A DNA stretch of 64,000 nucleotides, taken from Candidatus Rifleibacteriota bacterium (GTDB lineage Bacteria > Riflebacteria > Ozemobacteria > Ozemobacterales > Ozemobacteraceae). The notes beneath the pieces were generated by a model. That model ran no database searches and was not told the origin of the DNA. It worked only from the letters and a program-made list of their open reading frames with translations. The translations under genes and the position numbers were made by a program. This document shows, piece by piece, positions 42,815 through 51,869 of the stretch. The DNA lies in assembly GCA_029565415.1 (NCBI GenBank), contig JAKQOH010000139.1, forward strand, positions 39,540 through 103,539, read 5' to 3'. Numbering within the stretch: the stretch's first letter is position 1; every line of letters begins with the position of its first letter.

Positions 42815-44655
42815 GGGGTGCTCCTCCACGAGTCCATGAGCTGCTGTTTCTTCCAGAGCCGGGCGTACCGGCCGCCGGCCGCCAGCAGATCGGCGTGGGT
42901 GCCGCGCTCGACGATGCGGCCTTCGTCGAGGTAGACGATGAGCGCCGCATCCTGCACCGAGGCGAGCCGGTGCGAGACGATCAGGGTGGTGCGGCCGGCC
43001 CGGACGCGGGCCAGCTCACGCCGGATCTGCTCCTCGGTGTCGGCGTCGACAGCGCTCGTCGTGTCGTCGAGCACCAGCACCGGCCGGTCGGCGGCCAGGG
43101 CCCGGGCGAGGGTCAGACGCTGCTTCTGGCCGCCCGACAGGTTGACGCCCCGCTCGCCGAGCTGGGTTTCGAAGCTCCGTGGAAGCGCCTCGATCTCGGG
43201 AAGAAGCCGCGCGATGCGGGCGCACTCCCGCGCCCGGGCGAGGTCGTTCCGGTCTTTCATACCGAACGCGATATTTTCCAGGACCGTTTCGGAAAACAGG
43301 AACGCGTCCTGCGGAACGACGCCGAACATGCTGCGAACCGCCGCCACCGGCAGATCGCACACGTCCTTCCCGTCGATGAAGATCGAGCCCGGGGGCGTGT
43401 CGAGGAGTCGCATGACGAGGTTGAGCAGGGTCGTCTTGCCGCTTCCGACCGGCCCGACGATGCCGAGCGTCTGGCCGGCCGCGACCGACAGGTCGATGCC
43501 TTCGAGCGCCGGGCGTGTTCCATCCGGATAGGTATATTTCAACTGCCGGATCTCGATCGCGCCCGTGACGGGCGGCGATGCAACCGCTTCCGGCCCGGCC
43601 TCCTCGGAGGGTTCGGAAAGGACTTCGATGCTCCGGACGAGCGAGGCCATGCCGCGCTGGGCGATGTTGATGGCCATGCCGAGGGCCGTCATCGGCCAGA
43701 CCAGCTTGAGGATGTACGACTGGAACGCCACGAAGGCGCCGAGCGAGATCGCCCCGGCCAGCACCTGGCTGCCGCCGGCCCAGATCAGCAGAAAGATTCC
43801 GAGGCCCATCGCCAGCTCGAGGGCCGGGTGGAATAGGGCTTCCAGTTTCGCCAGCCGGAGCTGGTCGTCCATCAGCGACCGGCTGACATCCGTGAAAATC
43901 TTCTCCTGGGCTTCTTCACGGCGGAATCCCTTGATGACCCGGATGCCTCCGATCGCCTCCTGGGCATGGGCTGAGAGATCCGCAAGCCGCTTCTGCACCC
44001 GAACCGAGCGGGTGTGAATGCGCCGGCCGATGAGCACGACGAACAGCGGAATCAGCGGGGTGGGGGCGAGCACATACAGCGTCAGCTTCGGGGACAGCCA
44101 GAACATGATGCCGGGGATCCAGAGGAAATAGAACAGCGTATCCATGATCAGCAGAAGACCAAGGCCGAACATCTGGCGCACCTCGTCGATGTCGTTCGTC
44201 AGGCGCGACATCAGCTCGCCGGTCTTCATCCGGGTGAAATAGCCGTATGGAAGCGTCTGCACGTGCCGATACAGTCGCGCCCGCAGCTCGAAGGCGACCG
44301 CGTGGCTGGTTCCGATGAAATACTGGCGCCAGGCATACCGGCCGACCGCCTGGCCGACCGCCGCAAGCAGATACAGGCCCCCCAGGTTCCAGAGGAGCGG
44401 CATGCCGGCGCCCTTTTCCAGGCCGTCGATGGCAGCCTTGATCAGGAGGGGCGGCACGATGTCGAACGCATCCACCACGGCAAGCGAAAGGATCGCCAGC
44501 AGGAACGGGCGTTTGAACTGCCAGAGAAGATCGGCGGCGAGACGGCGCGGCGACATCGCCGGAGATCCCGGCCCGGAGCGTGTGTCGGATGCTGCTGGTG
44601 TAGTCAAGGGCGCCGTTTCCGTTTCGATTGCAGACCTGTGCACGATACCCAACAT
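42811..44655 (-). CDS. Heterodimeric ABC exporter half-transporter, subunit with degenerate Walker B
   Basis: This protein has 614 residues from ATG 44655; a start about 33 codons later at MSPRRLAAD, or a GTG between them, is also possible. An exporter transmembrane domain is followed by an ATPase with Walker A GPVGSGKTT, signature LSGGQKQRL and Walker B VLVLDDTTSAVD, where Asp replaces the catalytic Glu. That change marks the non-hydrolysing site of heterodimeric exporters. It is the first gene of the pair. It is divergent from the MBL hydrolase gene, and the two upstream regions share about 175 bases. Confidence 0.87.
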   Translation of the reverse strand: MLGIVHRSAIETETAPLTTPAASDTRSGPGSPAMSPRRLAADLLWQFKRPFLLAILSLAVVDAFDIVPPLLIKAAIDGLEKGAGMPLLWNLGGLYLLAAVGQAVGRYAWRQYFIGTSHAVAFELRARLYRHVQTLPYGYFTRMKTGELMSRLTNDIDEVRQMFGLGLLLIMDTLFYFLWIPGIMFWLSPKLTLYVLAPTPLIPLFVVLIGRRIHTRSVRVQKRLADLSAHAQEAIGGIRVIKGFRREEAQEKIFTDVSRSLMDDQLRLAKLEALFHPALELAMGLGIFLLIWAGGSQVLAGAISLGAFVAFQSYILKLVWPMTALGMAINIAQRGMASLVRSIEVLSEPSEEAGPEAVASPPVTGAIEIRQLKYTYPDGTRPALEGIDLSVAAGQTLGIVGPVGSGKTTLLNLVMRLLDTPPGSIFIDGKDVCDLPVAAVRSMFGVVPQDAFLFSETVLENIAFGMKDRNDLARARECARIARLLPEIEALPRSFETQLGERGVNLSGGQKQRLTLARALAADRPVLVLDDTTSAVDADTEEQIRRELARVRAGRTTLIVSHRLASVQDAALIVYLDEGRIVERGTHADLLAAGGRYARLWKKQQLMDSWRSTP

Positions 44656-44755
44656 GCCCGAAAATTGCAACGCGCCCCGCCCTGTCCGCCATCTACGGAG
44701 AAAACTATAACCACCTCTATCCGAAACCTCTCCGGTGAAGACATCCACACAACCC

Positions 44756-44784
44756 TTGCCTCGCGTCAGGAACTCTGGTAATCT
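44756..44784 (+). promoter_or_regulatory. Possible promoter for the MBL hydrolase gene
   Basis: TTGCCT and TAATCT are spaced by 17 bases, with TGG just before the -10 (extended -10 character). It lies 47 bases before the GTG start. Confidence 0.4.
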
Positions 44785-44830
44785 CGGACGAGAGAAACGC
44801 GATCGGCTGGTACTGATCGGAGGACGAGAG

Positions 44831-45685
44831 GTGAAGATCAAATTCTGGGGCTGCCGGGGCTCGATTCCCGCGCCAGGCCCGCATACGCTCCGCTACGGCG
44901 GGAACACCACCTGTGTCGAGCTGCGGCCGCCGGGCGGCGGCGTCATGATCATCGATGCCGGCTCCGGCATCCGGGCCCTGGGAAAGCAGCTCCTGAAGGA
45001 AAAGAACACCACCGAGATCCATCTGCTGCTCACGCACTCCCACTGGGACCACCTGATGGGGTTCCCCTTTTTCACGCCAGCTTATTTTGAAAAATATAAT
45101 ATCAATGTCTTTGGCGGTCCCAATGCGAAGAACTCGCTGCGGAACTACCTCACCCACCAGATGACCCCGCCCTTCTTCCCCGTCGAGTTCACGGTGATGA
45201 AGGCGAACTTCCGGCTCGGCCAGAACGGTTCGCATACCGGCTGCATCGCAGGGATGGATTTCGATGCGATCGAGCTGAGCCACCCCAACGGGGGGTACGG
45301 GTTCAAATTGTCGTGCGGGGGGGCGAGCTTTGTCTTTCTCACCGACAACGAGCCCGCGTTTCCCCATGCGGGCGGTCTTTCCCGCGAGAAATACGTCGAG
45401 TTCTGCCGCGGGGCCGACCTGCTGGTGCATGACGCGCAGTACACCGACGAGGAATACCGGGTCACCCGGGGCTGGGGCCACTCGACCTTCACCGACGCGA
45501 CGCAGCTGGCGATCGATGCGGGGGTCAGGCGACTGGGCCTGTTCCATCACGATCCCGACCGGTCCGATGACGAGCTCGACCGGCGGGTCGACGCATGCCG
45601 GGCCATGATCACCGCGGCCTCAGCCGACCTGTCATGCTTCGCCTGTCAGGAAGGCGGCGAAATCGACCTCTCGACCCGATCCTGA
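44831..45685 (+). CDS. MBL-fold metallohydrolase
   Basis: This is a 284-residue metallo-beta-lactamase-fold enzyme. It starts [17 protein letters not shown], a typical family opening. It has [11 protein letters not shown], the metal-binding motif [10 protein letters not shown] near residue 62, the bridging Asp in FLTDNEP, a further His in [12 protein letters not shown] and the final His in LFHHDPDR. All ligands of a di-metal site are present. Relatives hydrolyse phosphodiesters or cyclic nucleotides, but the substrate here is not identifiable. The GTG at 44831 is chosen for the GGAGG seven bases upstream. An A+T-rich patch lies at 45080-45113. Confidence 0.88.
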   Translation: MKIKFWGCRGSIPAPGPHTLRYGGNTTCVELRPPGGGVMIIDAGSGIRALGKQLLKEKNTTEIHLLLTHSHWDHLMGFPFFTPAYFEKYNINVFGGPNAKNSLRNYLTHQMTPPFFPVEFTVMKANFRLGQNGSHTGCIAGMDFDAIELSHPNGGYGFKLSCGGASFVFLTDNEPAFPHAGGLSREKYVEFCRGADLLVHDAQYTDEEYRVTRGWGHSTFTDATQLAIDAGVRRLGLFHHDPDRSDDELDRRVDACRAMITAASADLSCFACQEGGEIDLSTRS

Positions 45686-45836
45686 GTTGCATTCCCCGGC
45701 CTCCTGTGATATCCTTCGCGCGCCGGGATGGGATCTCCCATCTCACTGGAAACCCGGCGAGCCACGGGGCGATCCGATCCCGCCTTCATCCGGCATTCAT
45801 CGTATCAGTATCACAGTATCACCAAGGAGTAGAGTC

Positions 45837-46037
45837 ATGCAGAGTCGGGTAAAATGGTTCAACAACGCCAAGGGCTTCGGTTTCATCGAGAACAACAGCG
45901 GCGGGAAGGACATCTTCGTGCACTACAAACAGATCACCGGTGACGGCTACCGCTCCCTCGAAGAGGGGCAGACGGTCGAGTTCGAGGTCGAGGAAGGCCC
46001 CAAGGGCCCCCAGGCCGTGAACGTCCGCAAGATCTGA
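45837..46037 (+). CDS. Cold-shock protein (CspA family)
   Basis: This 66-residue OB-fold nucleic-acid chaperone has RNP1 KGFGFIE and RNP2 DIFVHYKQI, opening [23 protein letters not shown] lies seven bases upstream. The leader just before it contains three copies of GTATCA at 45802-45821, of unknown meaning. It is a single-gene unit with its own terminator. Confidence 0.95.
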   Translation: MQSRVKWFNNAKGFGFIENNSGGKDIFVHYKQITGDGYRSLEEGQTVEFEVEEGPKGPQAVNVRKI

Positions 46038-46058
46038 GCAAGGAACTCGGCAAGCTTC

Positions 46059-46096
46059 GGGGGCGACGGCATCTGCCGCTTCGCCCCCGTTTCATT
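46059..46096 (+). terminator. Terminator of the cold-shock gene
   Basis: GGGGGCGA (46059-46066) pairs with TCGCCCCC (46081-46088), with an inner CGGCA/TGCCG stem, followed by GTTTCATT. Confidence 0.65.
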
Positions 46097-46114
46097 CGAT
46101 GAGGAAGGAACGAC

Positions 46115-47671
46115 ATGGACGCACCCACCAGCACCAGCCTTGACCTGAACTCCGTGCAGCAGCAGCGGCTCGACGTGATCAACAATCTCCGGAGCGAAGG
46201 CGTCGAGCCGTTCGGCCACCGGTACGACCGTACCCACGACACCGAGGCGGCGAAAGCGGCGTTCGACGCCGCCGAAAAGGCCAACGGCCCGTCGGAACAT
46301 TTCGAGTGGGGCCCGGTCAAGGTCGCCGGCCGCCTGGTCGCCAAGCGCGAACAGGGCAAGACCGCCTTCGGCCACCTCGCCGACATGAAGGGCCGCCTCC
46401 AGATCTACTTCCGTAAGGACGTCCTGAACGAGAAGGAGTTCGCCCTGCTCAAGCGCCTCTATGCCGGCGACATCGTGGGTATCGAAGGCATGATGTTCCG
46501 CACCCGCACCGGCGAAATCACGCTCCGCGCGACGGCCGTCACGGTGCTGTCGAAGTCGGTGAACCCTCCGCCCGAGAAGTTCCACGGCCTCACCGACGTC
46601 GAGCAGCGGTACCGTCAGCGGTACGTCGACCTGATCGCCAACCCCGAAGTGCGCGACACCTTCATCCGCCGCAGCCGCATCGTGCAGAGCATCCGCGAGT
46701 TCATGAACGCCCGCGGCTACCTCGAAGTCGAGACCCCGATGATGCACCCGATCGCGGGCGGCGCCGCGGCCCGGCCGTTCGTCACCCACCACAACGCCCT
46801 CGACATGGACCTCTTCCTGCGCATCGCCCCCGAGCTGTATCTCAAGCGGCTGCTGGTCGGCGGCTTCGAGCGGGTGTACGAGATCAATCGCAGCTTCCGC
46901 AACGAAGGCATCTCGATCAAGCACAATCCCGAATTCACCATGATGGAGACCTACCACGCGTTCGGCGACATGGAAACCATGATCGAGCTGACCGAGTCGC
47001 TCGTGGTCGAGGTCACGAAGCAGTTCTTCCCCGACCTGAAGGTGCCCTACCAGGGCAAGACGCTCGATTTCAGCCGCCCCTGGAAGCGGCTGAAGATGGT
47101 CGACGCGGTGCGCGAGGTCACGAACTGCCCCGAGCTCGATTTCAACTGCCCGCGCGAACTGGCCGCGGCGAAGGCGAAAGAGCAGGGCATCTACATCGAG
47201 CAGAACGACACCAGCGCCAAGCTCATCGTGAAGATCTTCGAGGAGAAGATCGAGTCCACCCTGCTGAATCCGACCTTCGTGATCGAGTATCCGAAGGAAA
47301 CCTCGCCGCTGGCCAAGGCCAACGCCCAGGATCCGACGAAGGTCGACCGGTTCGAGATGTTCATCGCCGGCCGCGAGAACGCCAATGCCTTCTCCGAGCT
47401 GAACGACCCCGAAGAGCAGCGCATGCGCTTCGAGGATCAGCTCCGGCAGCGGGCCGGTGGCGACGATGAGGCCCACCAGATGGACGAGGACTACGTGACC
47501 GCCCTGCGGTACGGCATGCCCCCGGCCGGCGGCCTCGGAATCGGCATCGACCGGCTCGTGATGGTGCTGACCGACTCCGCCTCGATCCGCGACGTCATCC
47601 TCTTCCCGACCCTGCGCCGCACCGACAACAAGCCCAAGACGCCGGACGCCGGAACCCCGGAAAACGCCTGA
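46115..47671 (+). CDS. lysS: Lysyl-tRNA synthetase, class II
   Basis: This is a 518-residue class II synthetase. The N-terminal anticodon-binding OB fold (KVAGRLVAKREQGKTAFGHL) is followed by the catalytic core: motif 1 region YLEVETPMMHPIAGGAAARPF, motif 2 FRNEGISIKHNPEFTMMETY and motif 3 GLGIGIDRLVM. Codons are almost uniformly G/C-ending, as in a highly expressed gene. SD GGAAGGA lies upstream. It is probably followed in the same transcript by an exported protein gene. Confidence 0.97.
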   Translation: MDAPTSTSLDLNSVQQQRLDVINNLRSEGVEPFGHRYDRTHDTEAAKAAFDAAEKANGPSEHFEWGPVKVAGRLVAKREQGKTAFGHLADMKGRLQIYFRKDVLNEKEFALLKRLYAGDIVGIEGMMFRTRTGEITLRATAVTVLSKSVNPPPEKFHGLTDVEQRYRQRYVDLIANPEVRDTFIRRSRIVQSIREFMNARGYLEVETPMMHPIAGGAAARPFVTHHNALDMDLFLRIAPELYLKRLLVGGFERVYEINRSFRNEGISIKHNPEFTMMETYHAFGDMETMIELTESLVVEVTKQFFPDLKVPYQGKTLDFSRPWKRLKMVDAVREVTNCPELDFNCPRELAAAKAKEQGIYIEQNDTSAKLIVKIFEEKIESTLLNPTFVIEYPKETSPLAKANAQDPTKVDRFEMFIAGRENANAFSELNDPEEQRMRFEDQLRQRAGGDDEAHQMDEDYVTALRYGMPPAGGLGIGIDRLVMVLTDSASIRDVILFPTLRRTDNKPKTPDAGTPENA

Positions 47672-47696
47672 ACCGCCTGAACAAGGGAGGGCCGCC

Positions 47697-48752
47697 ATGC
47701 TGACCACCGCCCTGAAACGCCTCGGAACGACCGCCGCCCTGCTCCTCGGAATCGCGGGGGGACTCGGCTCCCCCGCCTTCGCCGTCACGCCAGACGTGCG
47801 GCTGCCCGAGTGGCATGCGCTGACCGTGCACGTCACCGAATGGAATCCCGCGAAGGGTGAGGTCGCCATCGAGTCGGAGCTGCGCAGTTGCGGAGTCCCG
47901 CTCACGGATCTTTCGGCCGAACTCCACTGGCCGGAGCCGGCCCGGTCGCGGAACGGTGGCCGGCAGGGCGCTCCTGCTCTCGAGGCCGGCAAGACCTGGT
48001 CCGTCCGGCACGCGGCGGCCGGCGTGACCGTGCCCTTCGACGGCTGGCTGGAACTCGAGGTGGCGGCCCGGCCCGACGCCGGAACTCTCCGGAAAAAACT
48101 GGACGCCATCGCCACCTACACCCCGGCGATGCGCCAGGTGATGAACGCCGAGGTCGCCGCGATCTCTGCCCCTATCCCGGTCGGGCGCAGCCTGCCATTC
48201 TATGCTGATAAAAATATAGCTGTATTTATGCCAAGGGCGCTGCTGTTCACGCCCGTGGCAGGCATGGGGGAACGCGCGCTGCATCTCTGGATACCCGAAA
48301 TCACCTCCCCGGCCGCCCTTGCCGGGCCGATCGGAAAACTCCGGGCGAGCCTCGGAACCGCCGGTGCGGCGCCGGTTCTCGGCGATGCGGTGAAGGCCGT
48401 CGACGAGGCGATGGCGGCCGCCGGGGACGCGGTCGAGGTGGCCTGCGGCGGTGAAAAGCCCCCGTTCCTCGTGCCCCTGAACGTGTTCCGTGAGGCGATG
48501 AGCCTGAACCGGGCCGTCCTGGCCGCCGCGAACGAGCGGGGAAGCGCGATCGCCCTCGGGCGGCTCGAACGGCTCGTCCGTCAGTCGCCGCCCGGGTTTG
48601 CGACCCCCTTCGGCTGGGCGAACCTCGCGGTGCTCCAGGCCGAGGCCGGCCTCGGGCCGCGGGCCCGGGATTCGTTCACGAAGGCTCTCGAGCTCATTCC
48701 CGCGTGGCCCCTCGTCCGCGGCTGGCGGGACGGCCTGGAGGCGAAAAAATGA
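47697..48752 (+). CDS. Exported protein of unknown function
   Basis: This protein has 351 residues with a signal peptide (about 1-29, ending PAFA). The N-terminal half looks like a beta-sandwich (LTVHVTEWNPAKGEVAIESEL). The C-terminal part is helical and TPR-like (FGWANLAVLQAEAGLGPRARDSFTKALELIP). It lies 25 bases after lysS with SD GGGAGG and overlaps the next small gene by four bases. An A+T-rich patch with ATA and GTA codons lies at 48198-48232. No family is recognised. Confidence 0.75.
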   Translation: MLTTALKRLGTTAALLLGIAGGLGSPAFAVTPDVRLPEWHALTVHVTEWNPAKGEVAIESELRSCGVPLTDLSAELHWPEPARSRNGGRQGAPALEAGKTWSVRHAAAGVTVPFDGWLELEVAARPDAGTLRKKLDAIATYTPAMRQVMNAEVAAISAPIPVGRSLPFYADKNIAVFMPRALLFTPVAGMGERALHLWIPEITSPAALAGPIGKLRASLGTAGAAPVLGDAVKAVDEAMAAAGDAVEVACGGEKPPFLVPLNVFREAMSLNRAVLAAANERGSAIALGRLERLVRQSPPGFATPFGWANLAVLQAEAGLGPRARDSFTKALELIPAWPLVRGWRDGLEAKK

Positions 48753-48949
48753 TCTGGTTTTTCGCGTTCAGCACGGTCGGTGTCGCCCTCTCCGCGATCA
48801 TGGCGCTGTTCCGGCGCACCCTCGGCCTTCGCTGGCTCGAGTGGCTCGGCGGTCTCGCGATCGTCGGCCTGGTGGCGGGTCTGCTGATCCGCTTCGGTGG
48901 CCTGTCGAATCCCGACCGGCCGGAGGAGGCAGGCCCCCTGCGCGGATAA
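48749..48949 (+). CDS. Small membrane protein, unknown function
   Basis: This protein has 66 residues with two predicted membrane helices (MIWFFAFSTVGVALSAIMAL and LGGLAIVGLVAGLLI) separated by a short Arg-rich loop. GGAGG lies seven bases before the ATG, and ATGA overlaps the preceding stop, so it is translated with the exported protein before it. The C-terminal tail is Pro/Glu-rich. Confidence 0.7.
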   Translation: MIWFFAFSTVGVALSAIMALFRRTLGLRWLEWLGGLAIVGLVAGLLIRFGGLSNPDRPEEAGPLRG

Positions 48950-48960
48950 ATCCGGATACG

Positions 48961-48999
48961 AATAAAACAAAACCGGCCCCGTCGAGATGACGGGGCCAG
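48961..48999. terminator. Bidirectional terminator between convergent genes
   Basis: A perfect 9-bp stem (GGCCCCGTC / GACGGGGCC, loop GAGAT) is followed on the minus strand by GGTTTTGTTTTATT and on the plus strand by AGTTTGAT. Confidence 0.8.
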
Positions 49000-49031
49000 T
49001 TTGATGTCGGATCGGAAATGGATCGGAAGCC

Positions 49032-50408
49032 TCAGCGGCCGAGAACATCCTTCAGCGTGTTCAGGCGGGTTTTGGCAGCCTTGAACCGGGCGAGCGCCTC
49101 CTTCACGGCGGCCGGATCGGCCGGGCGGCGGCTGAGCGCCGCATTGTAGGCGGCAAAGGCGGCGAAGTATTCTTCCTGCGCGGCGGCCAGATCCATCGTG
49201 GAGCCCGTTGCCGCGGGGGATGTCGCCTCGTCGGGGGCGATCGGCGACAGGGAGGTCTGCGATGTCGGAACCTCGCTGCTGGGAACGACTTCCGGGCTGA
49301 CCGACACCGAAGCCTGGATGGTCGGGGCCACGGGCGAGGCGGCAACGGCGGGCGTGCGGTTCCCGAACAGGTTCGAGAAGAAGTCGGAAATGCGTGACCA
49401 GAACGACTTCTTCGGGGTGGTCTGGGTCGAGGCGGTCGAGGTCGTCGAAGTGCCGCCCGGGATCGAACCGCGCTGCTGCAGGTAGGAGTAGAACTCGCGG
49501 CTCACCGTGTTCGAGCCGTTGTTCAGGTAATCGAGCATCTGCGACAACGACGCCTTACTGTAACCGTTCTTGTCGAGCAGCTTCGCGAACGCCACCTGGT
49601 CTGCCGGATACAACCGGATGTAGGCCCGGCAGAAGTCGCGCATCGAGGTGTGCGGCCCGGTGGCGGAAATCACGTTGAACACCTTGTCCTTGCCGCCCGG
49701 GAAGGTCAGCATGATGTCATACAGGGTCTTGCCGATGAACAGCTCGTTCCGGTTCATCTCGTCGAACGTGTTGTTGACGAGGAACGCGGTCAGGGTGTCG
49801 CTGCCGAATGCCAGGGAAAACACCTTGCCGTTGTTCTTCAGCGCCGCGAACGCATTCGCCCAACCTTCGATCCAGGCCGTGTTCGTGTTCGGAAGAATCT
49901 CGTCCAGCGTGTGGACGTTGTCCGATCCGTAGTTCAGCCCCGAAAACGAGTAGCCGCCCGGATATGCGTTCAGCATCGCGACATGCCCCATCTCGTGCAG
50001 GAAAACGAACTTCTTGCTGTCGTCGGAGCTATACTGGGTGACATGCTTATAGAGACTGATATTATATCCGGTGGTCGAGCGATACGAAGACGAAACCGCG
50101 TTGCGGTCGCTGAACTTCAGGGTGAGGGGCTGGGCCAGGCTCTTCCCGATCAATTGTGTGTATTCCCACAGGGTATACGTGCCGACCTTGTTGGTGAAAT
50201 ACGCCCGCCAGGGGCTTCCCGTCGGGAGCTGGTCGGGGCTGGTGACGAGCACCGACTGGTAGCCGACCTCGTTGCCCCAGGCGTCGGTGACGGCACGCTC
50301 GTATTGGAACGTCACACCGGCGAGGACCGGCCCGGCGAGCCAGAACAGAACCGCCAGTGTCAGAAGATACGGCAGAAACGGCCTTCGAAGGGTGGGCCGA
50401 TGGTGCAT
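49032..50408 (-). CDS. Exported zinc-metalloprotease-like protein
   Basis: This protein has 458 residues with a signal peptide at about 1-30. It has the zincin motif FLHEMGHVAM near residue 138, where two His and a Glu form the metal and catalytic site. A downstream WIEGWANAFA (near residue 180) could give the third ligand Glu, as in gluzincins. The C-terminal third is a Ser/Thr/Pro-rich linker (from about 310) ending in a helical segment of about 55 residues (LAAAQEEYFAAFAAYNAALSRRPADP). Substrate is unknown. It is a single gene with a good terminator. Confidence 0.75.
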   Translation of the reverse strand: MHHRPTLRRPFLPYLLTLAVLFWLAGPVLAGVTFQYERAVTDAWGNEVGYQSVLVTSPDQLPTGSPWRAYFTNKVGTYTLWEYTQLIGKSLAQPLTLKFSDRNAVSSSYRSTTGYNISLYKHVTQYSSDDSKKFVFLHEMGHVAMLNAYPGGYSFSGLNYGSDNVHTLDEILPNTNTAWIEGWANAFAALKNNGKVFSLAFGSDTLTAFLVNNTFDEMNRNELFIGKTLYDIMLTFPGGKDKVFNVISATGPHTSMRDFCRAYIRLYPADQVAFAKLLDKNGYSKASLSQMLDYLNNGSNTVSREFYSYLQQRGSIPGGTSTTSTASTQTTPKKSFWSRISDFFSNLFGNRTPAVAASPVAPTIQASVSVSPEVVPSSEVPTSQTSLSPIAPDEATSPAATGSTMDLAAAQEEYFAAFAAYNAALSRRPADPAAVKEALARFKAAKTRLNTLKDVLGR

Positions 50409-50552
50409 AGATTCTCCCCGCTGTCGCAGATATACATGAATTATAAGAATGATCCGGGGGTACGTCCAGTGGAGCGGGAACGAAGAAATCTTCCCCCCTG
50501 CTGCAAACTTTCCCGGCAGAGTCGGGTATTATGAAGGAAATCACCTATCAAT

Positions 50553-50562
50553 GGAGGCCTCC
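50553..50562 (+). promoter_or_regulatory. Ribosome-binding site inside a palindrome
   Basis: The Shine-Dalgarno sequence of the phosphoesterase gene is part of the perfect palindrome GGAGGCCTCC. It lies two bases before the ATG at 50565 and could fold so that ribosome access is limited. Confidence 0.4.
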
Positions 50563-50564
50563 CC

Positions 50565-51728
50565 ATGAAATTCCGAGTGCCCCGATCGATACTTGCCCTC
50601 CCGCTCCTGTTGACGTGCTTCGTGGCGTCCCCCTGGCCTGCGACCGCCCAGGACGAAGGAATCGACCTGGTCGAGCAGCCGGCGATGGGGGAGGGGGGTG
50701 TTGAGACCTTCAGCATCCAGAAGAGTATCCAGGCTCAGGGAACGACGGGCGCGGAGCTCTCCTCCGACGTCACGATCGCGGTGACGAGCGATCTGCACGT
50801 GCGCGACGCGAACATCAAGGCCAACCGCCGGATGGTGGAGGCCGTCAACCGGCTGCCCCATGTTTCGTTCGTCGCGATCACCGGCGACCTCTGTGACAAA
50901 ATCGGAACCGAAGAAGAATACCAGCGACTGGAAAAGCTGCTCGCCGGCTTCGAGGATCCCATCCTGGCCGTTCCCGGCAACCACGACTTCATGTACCGCG
51001 ACTATTTCAACAAAAACGGCGACAAGATCCGCGGCACCCCCGAAGGCAAACGGGCGAAGCTCGAACGGTTTCGCAAAGCGGTGAAGCTGAAGTCGATCCG
51101 TTATGCCCGGAAAATGGGCGGACATCTGCTGGTCTTCCTGCCCACCGACGAGCTCGACAGCAAGCCGCTGACCGAGCTCTCCGATGCGACGATGAAGTTT
51201 TTCCGCGAGACCCTCGCCGCGAACCCGAAAATGCCGACCATCGTGTTCTGCCATGCCCCGCTCGCGAAAAGTTACGAGCGTGAAACCAATCTCGGCGTGC
51301 TCCAGCCCGAAAACAAGATCCGGGAACTCCTGAAAGACAATCCCCAGGTGTTTCTCTGGGTTGCCGGCCATCTCCACATTCGGGCTGGCCAGAAAGATTT
51401 CCATTCCGATGCCAACAAGGTCGGCAAGGTCACGGGGATCCATGTCTCGGCCGTCACGGGGGATACGCCCTGGATCCGCCTCCTGAAGCTCACTCCCGAG
51501 GCTGCCGTCGTGCGCACCTACAACGTCGAGACGAAGAAGTTCATTCCGGCGTTTGAGCGCACGTTCAAGCACAAGGCGAGCTCCGGCACCACGCCCGGCG
51601 GCTCCGTACCGCCGAAAACGGATGACGGGCTCAAATCCCTCCAGGACCGGATCGATGCCCTGTTCGACAAGCTCGATCAACTCTACGAGAAAACCTGCAA
51701 GCTCCTGAAGAAGCTGTTCGATCTCTGA
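50565..51728 (+). CDS. Exported calcineurin-like metallophosphoesterase
   Basis: This protein has 387 residues with a signal peptide (about 1-29). The phosphoesterase motifs are in order: SDLHVRD (near 78), ITGDLCD, VPGNHDF, VFCHAPL and AGHLHIR, giving a complete two-metal site. A C-terminal extension has a Gly/Pro linker followed by a helical segment (LKSLQDRIDALFDKLDQLYEKTCKLLKKL), possibly a coiled-coil dimerisation or docking tail. It acts outside the cytoplasm on an unknown phosphate ester. Confidence 0.88.
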   Translation: MKFRVPRSILALPLLLTCFVASPWPATAQDEGIDLVEQPAMGEGGVETFSIQKSIQAQGTTGAELSSDVTIAVTSDLHVRDANIKANRRMVEAVNRLPHVSFVAITGDLCDKIGTEEEYQRLEKLLAGFEDPILAVPGNHDFMYRDYFNKNGDKIRGTPEGKRAKLERFRKAVKLKSIRYARKMGGHLLVFLPTDELDSKPLTELSDATMKFFRETLAANPKMPTIVFCHAPLAKSYERETNLGVLQPENKIRELLKDNPQVFLWVAGHLHIRAGQKDFHSDANKVGKVTGIHVSAVTGDTPWIRLLKLTPEAAVVRTYNVETKKFIPAFERTFKHKASSGTTPGGSVPPKTDDGLKSLQDRIDALFDKLDQLYEKTCKLLKKLFDL

Positions 51729-51760
51729 TTCGCTGATTTCAATCCATTGCGCTTCCATCG

Positions 51761-51785
51761 ACCCGGCCGTCAGGCCGGGTTTTTT
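51761..51785 (+). terminator. Rho-independent terminator of the phosphoesterase gene
   Basis: A perfect 8-bp stem (ACCCGGCC / GGCCGGGT, loop GTCA) is followed by six T residues. Confidence 0.9.
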
Positions 51786-51869
51786 CCTGGCGGTGAGACC
51801 GCCTGCCATGCCGGACAAAATTGTTCAGGGGGATGGAAAAACCCTGGAACGTTCGGAAAAGGGGGGAAC

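Noticed and set aside
45947..48115. 722-residue minus-strand frame opposite lysS
   Set aside because: lysS is certain on the plus strand; this frame is the antisense of its G/C-ending codons.
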